Origin: Foliamicus sp965115835
GTDB lineage: Bacteria > Pseudomonadota > Gammaproteobacteria > Steroidobacterales > Foliamicaceae
Length of the DNA: 64,000 nt
Reading direction: 5' to 3'
Assembly: GCA_965115835.1 (NCBI GenBank)
Contig: OZ220471.1
Coordinates: 2,666,001-2,730,000, forward strand
Below the pieces are notes generated by a model. It was not told the origin of the DNA and did no database searches. It was given only the letters and a program-made list of their open reading frames with translations. Made by a program: the position numbers and the translations under genes. Positions within the stretch are counted from its first letter, which is position 1. Each line of letters begins with the position of its first letter. Below are positions 59,161 through 64,000 of the stretch, in pieces.

Positions 59161-62100
59161 TCATGGGGTGAGCATTGCCGCGGTCTGCGCCTCTTCTTCC
59201 TTGTTGTCCAGCAGCGCGCTTGCGGCTGTTTCCTCGCGCTCGATGCGCTGCTCGAGGTCGGCGGCGTAATCGCCGGCGCCCGTGCGCTCGGCGATCGTGC
59301 GCAGCACGCGCAGCACGCCAAGGCCGCGATCCAGGCCGTTTTCACGCATCAGCGCCAGCATCTGCTCCCCTTCGTCGGAGTCCTGGTACAGGCTGAGCAG
59401 CATCAATTGCTGTCGCCAGGGCAGGCGCCCTTCTTCCAGTATGCCGGCCACCCGATCGAAGGGCAGGGAACCCTTGCCCTCCTGCGCCATGGAGGCCAGT
59501 GTTACCAGGCCCCCGGCGCTCAACGGGCGGCCGCCTGCCTGCACGCTGTCCAGGATGCGGGCCAGCAAATCGCCATGCTGTCCGGCTTCGTCCTCCAGCA
59601 CGCCACGCTTCTGCAGGAACGCGAGCAGCTGAATCGTCTCGTCCTGATTCGCCTGACCGTTCGCCAGAAGGTCCAGGAAAGCTGCGGCCGCGGCGCGCCC
59701 CCATTCCGCAATACCCGGCCAGTTTTCATCGTTTTCGGGGAACAGGCGGTCCATCCGGTAGCCGATTTCCCCGGCGGCGGAATATGGGTTTCCCTGGGGT
59801 TGGAAGGCCTCGACAGGCGCTGCAACAACGCCGTACAACAGGCTCAGGTTGTTCACCGCCGAGAGGGTCAGGTATCGCTGAGGGTCCTGCAGATCCTCGG
59901 GCGACTGCGCCTCGGGCTCCGCAAGCATCACGGCCTTGAGGATCGCCGTGGCGCGGTCGAGCTCGCCGGCCCTGGCGTACGCCCTCGCCAGCTCGACCGC
60001 CTTGGCGCTGCCGGCGCCGAATAGCTGATCGGGCATTGTCAGGACTTCCGGCCGCCGGCGCCTGGCCTGCTCGAAAAGGTCCCCGGGAGCGTACATCAGA
60101 TCCAGCGATGCGAGCAGGAAAGCGTCGAACAGGTCTTCGGCGCCGGGAAGTTCCCGGGTTCGCCGGGCAAGAAGCACAACCGCATCCAGCATCTCCCGCG
60201 CGGCCTCGCGGGGCAAGGTCTCGGCCGCTTCCGCCATCAGATCCCGGAGATTGGCGACAACCGGCTTTGTCTGGCCGACAAAACCGAAATAGGAGCGCTC
60301 GCCGCTGTCATACTCGCCGTGCTGTATTCTGCGCGCCGCCAGCAGCTTGTAATAGGTCGCCGCCTGCTTCGCGGCGCCGCCGCCGGCATACACACGGGCG
60401 GCAAGAAGCAGTTGGTAGGGCGAAGGGTCGGGAAGGGCGGCCAGACGCTTCTCGAAGGTTTGCAGTTCGCCGGGGCCGAACTCCGCCTCCTGCCGGCTGC
60501 GAAGCCGCATCCACAAGGTGAACTCGTGATCGTCGATGTCCCCGGCGTCGAGCAGCGTCCATAGCTCGCGGAGGCGTTTGCCGTCCTCCGACGCATCGGC
60601 GAGATACTCGTACATCGGGTGAAGGCCTGCGCGCTGATTGTCCGGCGCCGCGCGCAGGAACGCATCGATCTCGGCTTCCCCGAAGGGCGCCTCGGCCACC
60701 GCGTCGAACAGCATGCGCGGTTCGGCCGCCTCTTCGTCCATGCCGCCGGCAGTCATTGCCGGCGCGGACATGACGACGAGGAATGATCCCCCGGTGGGTT
60801 GTAGAGGCAGGGCTTGTCCGGGCGGCGGCATGGTAGTGTTCAGCAGGCTCGTGGCAAGAGCGGCCAGCGGCATGCTCCCGGCGGGTCTGCCCCAGGGTGA
60901 ATTTTGGGGCGCCAGCAGGCTGCGCCACGCTTCGCGCAGGGCGAGGCGCCCCTTTTCATGGTCCCCCTGGTCCAGAGCTTCTGTCAGACGCCCTGCTGGC
61001 GTCTTCCGGGCGCCGGGGCGAGCTCCGAACATGATCGGGGCCAATGGCGTCGTCGTGGCCGTGCCGCCACGGCCCGTGCCGGAGGACTGGAGCTGCTGGA
61101 GTTGCGCGATGATCGAGGACATGCTTCCGAACGTCCGCGCCCTGCGGCTCAGGATCTGTTGCAGCGCGTCGGGGTCGCCGAGGTCCGCTCCTCCGTCCTT
61201 CGTTATCGCGAGCGCCTCCTCGAAACGTTGTTGCGACTTCAGGAACAGGAATTGCGCCAGACGCCAGGAATCCTCTTGTGGCGCAGTCTTGTACGCCTCG
61301 GCAATGGCCGCTCCGGCGCGGTCCGTGTAGCCAAGGGCCAGCCACACATGGATCTGGTCCTCCCGATAGCGGTCGGGCTCCGGATCCAGCGCTTGCAGTA
61401 GTTCCAGAACAGCGGCCTGACGCCGCAAACGCTCGGGGGCGTGCATGCGCCCGAAGAAGCGAGACGAGTATTCCCGTTCGTAGGCGGCGCGGGCCAACTC
61501 GATATCCACCGGTTCGCCGGCGGTTACCCGGTCCAGCAGCTGCGCTCCTGCCGCCTGAAGCGCCGTGTCCAGTCCGGGGACAAACAGGCGCATGGGGAAA
61601 CCCTGCTGCCGGGGCAGGGCCTCTTCCATCTCGACGATCAGACGGAACGCCTCCCCGGTGCGCCCGGCGTAGAAGGCTTGAAGAAGCGGCCGGGGGTCGG
61701 GCCAGTTCGGCCAGCGACCCCGTACGTATTCGGCCACGCGGTACAGCACGGGAGCGTTTTCCTCGCGGCCGTCCACAATCATCACCGCCTGGGACACCTG
61801 GTACAGCACGTTGTCGTCATTGGCTTCGAGGCCGGACAGATATTCGATGATCATGCCGGAAAGCTCTTCGCGCTGGCTGGCCGTCAGTTTTTCCTGGAGC
61901 AGTGGGCGGAGGAAGCCCATGTTCCCGCTGCTGTACGACACTTGCTGCTCCAGTTGCGCCTTGAAGTAGGCGATCCGGTCGTCCGTATCGCCGCGCTCCC
62001 GGAGGTATTCCCAGTGGCCGGAATTGTCGAACATGAACGGATAGGACCCCAGTTTCATGGTATCGGGAGCCAGCAGCAGCTCGATGACTTCCTGCGGCGG

Positions 62101-64000
62101 GAACAGTGGCCGACCCGCCACCTTCTCCGCTTCGAGCAGCATGGCCAAATCGGACCCCACCAGCCTTGTCAGGGCCTCGCGTTCTTCCTGCAACTTCTCC
62201 TGTAATTTTGGCGAGGCGGCCAGCGCCAGACGCCGGAAATCGGCCTCATCGAGCAACCCCAGCGCATAACCCAGCCCTTCCCGGAGCTTGCCATCCAGGA
62301 TTCGCTCGCCGAGCCGCGTCTCCATCTCGTCATACGCGCCGTCCAGGCGCAAGAGTTGCAACTGGGTCTCGAAGTCTTCGCGCCTTTCCGCCAGCGCCAG
62401 CTGCCGGCGAAGCGGCGACAGCGCGGTTCGGGCGCTGTCTTCCTCGGCCATGGATACGCCGCCGGGCAGCGGCCGACCAGCGGCCCGGTACGCGGCGGTC
62501 AGATGTTCGGAATAGTTCTCGTCGTCCCCGAAATGCGCCAGCAGCGCAAGGTCGGCATACTGCGCCAGGGGCTTGTCATCAAGAAAGAACCCCAGCTTGC
62601 GGATCAGCCGCGCGCTGCGATCCAGACGCGCATAGCGCGCCAGCGGCAACAACTCCTCGCCCGAGCGGTCCAGAACGTTGCGCAACTCGGTGTCGAACAG
62701 GGTCTTCAGTTCTGCGGCCGCGGCTGCCGATTCTTCGGCCTCCCCGGGCCAACTCAGCAGCAGGCCCTGCTCCAGCGAGGCATAGTGCTCGCGGTACTCC
62801 CGCGTGACCGTCGTGTCCGTGCGCTGCTGCACGATCGCCTGCCAGGAACCGGGGGCCACCGGGAGCTCGCCCGCCGCCAGGACCGTGGCCTGACGCCGCA
62901 ATACGTTGCCGATTGCCTGCAGGTAGCGCCGCCACGCCACATCCTCGCGGCCGATCACTTCGTGCTGAAGCGCCGTCTTGTGCAACAGTTCCAAGCTGTC
63001 GCGATTGACGTTGAGAGCCCGGTTGTAGAACTCCCGCGACTGCTCGTCGTAGCCTGCCTGCTCGAAAATTTCCGCCTTGGTGCGGTCGATGTCGATCATC
63101 CCGGTGATGTCGTCGATCATTTCGAAGGCGCGCTCGGCGCCCGAAATATCCTCGCGGGCCAGCAGCGACTTGCCCACATCGATGTACACCTCCGGGGGCA
63201 ACTGCTGGCGCAGGCCCACCAGCCGGCGGCCAAACCGGAGCTGTCGGTCGATATCGCCGGAACCTGTGCTGAATCCGCCGAATCCGGCGTTCGGCGTAGC
63301 CATCGTCAAGAGCTCGCGCAGCACCGCCGGGCGTCGCAGGCCCGCCTCTGCCAGCGAGTTCTCGAGGGCCACGAACGAGGCCTCGGTATCGCCCTGCTCG
63401 CGCGCAATGTCCGCCAGCAGCTCGTACAGATAGAACTTGTTGGCCCGGCCCGCAATGCGCTCCAGGATCACCCGGCGCGTCCATCGCAGCTTGTCCCGCG
63501 CTTCCGGGTCCGGCTGCTGGAAGAAGCTGGTGGCGCCGATCAGGTTCAGGATGCCGTCCACCGCCACCACGAACTCGTTGTCCCCGGTTGCGTTCTCGGC
63601 AAAGTACTGCAGTATCGCCACCGCCTCGTCCGTCTGCCCGTTGTTGCTCATCACGTCGGCCAGCAGCAGCATGTTGTCGCTGTTTTCCGGCTGCTCCACC
63701 AGCGCCCGCCGGTAGGCCTCCACCGCCTGGTCCGCAAAGCCGGCCATCGCAAAGACGCTGGCCTCGAACTCGCCTGTTACCGACTCTTCATCCACCGCGC
63801 GCAACTCGTCGATCCAGCGCCGTATCTCCTCGAAGCGCTCGTTGGCGCCGGTCGCCAGATCGAACGTCAGCAGGTTGATGATGATGCTCTTGATGTGCTC
63901 GACCCGATTGGCCGGATCGATCGCATGCAGCCGGCGCAGGGCCCTGTCGTGCGCCGGATAGTCTTCAAGCAGCATGTACACCTGCGCCAGCAGTTCCTGG
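59161..64000 (-). CDS. very large TPR-type helical repeat protein (5' end missing)
   Basis: At least 1,613 residues. The frame stays open to the window edge, so the start lies beyond it. It is alpha-helical throughout with TPR-like repeats, for example EAYRRALVEQPENSDNMLLL and QAGYDEQSREFYNRALNVN, and later DSWRLAQFLFLKSQQRFEEA. A low-complexity linker with GRGGTATTTPLAPIM separates the two halves. No catalytic motif was recognised. The domain type suggests a scaffold or a large periplasmic assembly protein; whether it is exported depends on the unseen N-terminus. It precedes the tlpA-like gene by 109 bp in the same orientation. Confidence 0.7.
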   Translation of the reverse strand, partial: QELLAQVYMLLEDYPAHDRALRRLHAIDPANRVEHIKSIIINLLTFDLATGANERFEEIRRWIDELRAVDEESVTGEFEASVFAMAGFADQAVEAYRRALVEQPENSDNMLLLADVMSNNGQTDEAVAILQYFAENATGDNEFVVAVDGILNLIGATSFFQQPDPEARDKLRWTRRVILERIAGRANKFYLYELLADIAREQGDTEASFVALENSLAEAGLRRPAVLRELLTMATPNAGFGGFSTGSGDIDRQLRFGRRLVGLRQQLPPEVYIDVGKSLLAREDISGAERAFEMIDDITGMIDIDRTKAEIFEQAGYDEQSREFYNRALNVNRDSLELLHKTALQHEVIGREDVAWRRYLQAIGNVLRRQATVLAAGELPVAPGSWQAIVQQRTDTTVTREYREHYASLEQGLLLSWPGEAEESAAAAAELKTLFDTELRNVLDRSGEELLPLARYARLDRSARLIRKLGFFLDDKPLAQYADLALLAHFGDDENYSEHLTAAYRAAGRPLPGGVSMAEEDSARTALSPLRRQLALAERREDFETQLQLLRLDGAYDEMETRLGERILDGKLREGLGYALGLLDEADFRRLALAASPKLQEKLQEEREALTRLVGSDLAMLLEAEKVAGRPLFPPQEVIELLLAPDTMKLGSYPFMFDNSGHWEYLRERGDTDDRIAYFKAQLEQQVSYSSGNMGFLRPLLQEKLTASQREELSGMIIEYLSGLEANDDNVLYQVSQAVMIVDGREENAPVLYRVAEYVRGRWPNWPDPRPLLQAFYAGRTGEAFRLIVEMEEALPRQQGFPMRLFVPGLDTALQAAGAQLLDRVTAGEPVDIELARAAYEREYSSRFFGRMHAPERLRRQAAVLELLQALDPEPDRYREDQIHVWLALGYTDRAGAAIAEAYKTAPQEDSWRLAQFLFLKSQQRFEEALAITKDGGADLGDPDALQQILSRRARTFGSMSSIIAQLQQLQSSGTGRGGTATTTPLAPIMFGARPGARKTPAGRLTEALDQGDHEKGRLALREAWRSLLAPQNSPWGRPAGSMPLAALATSLLNTTMPPPGQALPLQPTGGSFLVVMSAPAMTAGGMDEEAAEPRMLFDAVAEAPFGEAEIDAFLRAAPDNQRAGLHPMYEYLADASEDGKRLRELWTLLDAGDIDDHEFTLWMRLRSRQEAEFGPGELQTFEKRLAALPDPSPYQLLLAARVYAGGGAAKQAATYYKLLAARRIQHGEYDSGERSYFGFVGQTKPVVANLRDLMAEAAETLPREAAREMLDAVVLLARRTRELPGAEDLFDAFLLASLDLMYAPGDLFEQARRRRPEVLTMPDQLFGAGSAKAVELARAYARAGELDRATAILKAVMLAEPEAQSPEDLQDPQRYLTLSAVNNLSLLYGVVAAPVEAFQPQGNPYSAAGEIGYRMDRLFPENDENWPGIAEWGRAAAAAFLDLLANGQANQDETIQLLAFLQKRGVLEDEAGQHGDLLARILDSVQAGGRPLSAGGLVTLASMAQEGKGSLPFDRVAGILEEGRLPWRQQLMLLSLYQDSDEGEQMLALMRENGLDRGLGVLRVLRTIAERTGAGDYAADLEQRIEREETAASALLDNKEEEAQTAAMLTP

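Overview
The window is GC-rich bacterial DNA with a translation/transcription core typical of Proteobacteria, most likely an uncultured gammaproteobacterium. Supporting evidence is the order tyrT-glyT-thrT-tuf-trpT-secE-nusG-rplKAJL-rpoBC-rpsLG-fusA-tuf-S10-spc-alpha, the ATGA-coupled ribosomal genes, the rplY-pth-ychF block, and BioC- and PrtDEF-like proteins. Assignment to class is inference; there is no 16S gene in the window.

Region 1 (1-6.0 kb) is an accessory, IS-riddled strip. It holds an IS3-type element cut by the window edge and an rloB-like defence gene split by a complete IS1380 element (742-2474, flanked by TTAA duplications). It continues with further IS3 scraps, a DUF3883 nuclease-fold gene, and a two-gene module (70-aa protein plus serine dehydrogenase-type ClpP-fold proteinase). 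That module sits between two 171-bp direct copies of the 5' end of a VOC-family gene.

Region 2 (5.8-14.3 kb) is metabolic: the intact VOC protein, bioC, the molybdate transporter modABC (minus strand), tandem-repeat arrays upstream of modA, and tRNA-Arg with an IS3 3' half fused to a type III restriction-gene remnant. A MocA-like nucleotidyltransferase (a second molybdenum link) and an exported M20 amidohydrolase follow. The amidohydrolase 5' region, including RBS, start codon and signal peptide, is a 144-bp tandem repeat. Several genes here carry small in-frame tandem duplications.

Region 3 (14.5-45.8 kb) is one almost uninterrupted run of translation and transcription genes on the plus strand: four tRNAs, two virtually identical tuf genes about 16.2 kb apart, secE, nusG, the L11/L1/L10/L12 genes, rpoB, rpoC, the str genes, and the complete S10, spc and alpha operons through rplQ. 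Recognisable promoters lie before tRNA-Tyr and before rpsL.

Region 4 (45.9-52.9 kb) has an RND efflux pair (lipoprotein adaptor plus HAE1-type pump) and rplY-pth-ychF.

Region 5 (53.0-64 kb) has an 88-aa unknown protein followed by a coupled type I secretion system (ABC, HlyD-like, TolC-like). Facing it on the minus strand is a very large secretome-scale repeat/TPR-type protein (5' end outside the window) followed by an exported TlpA-like thioredoxin-fold protein.
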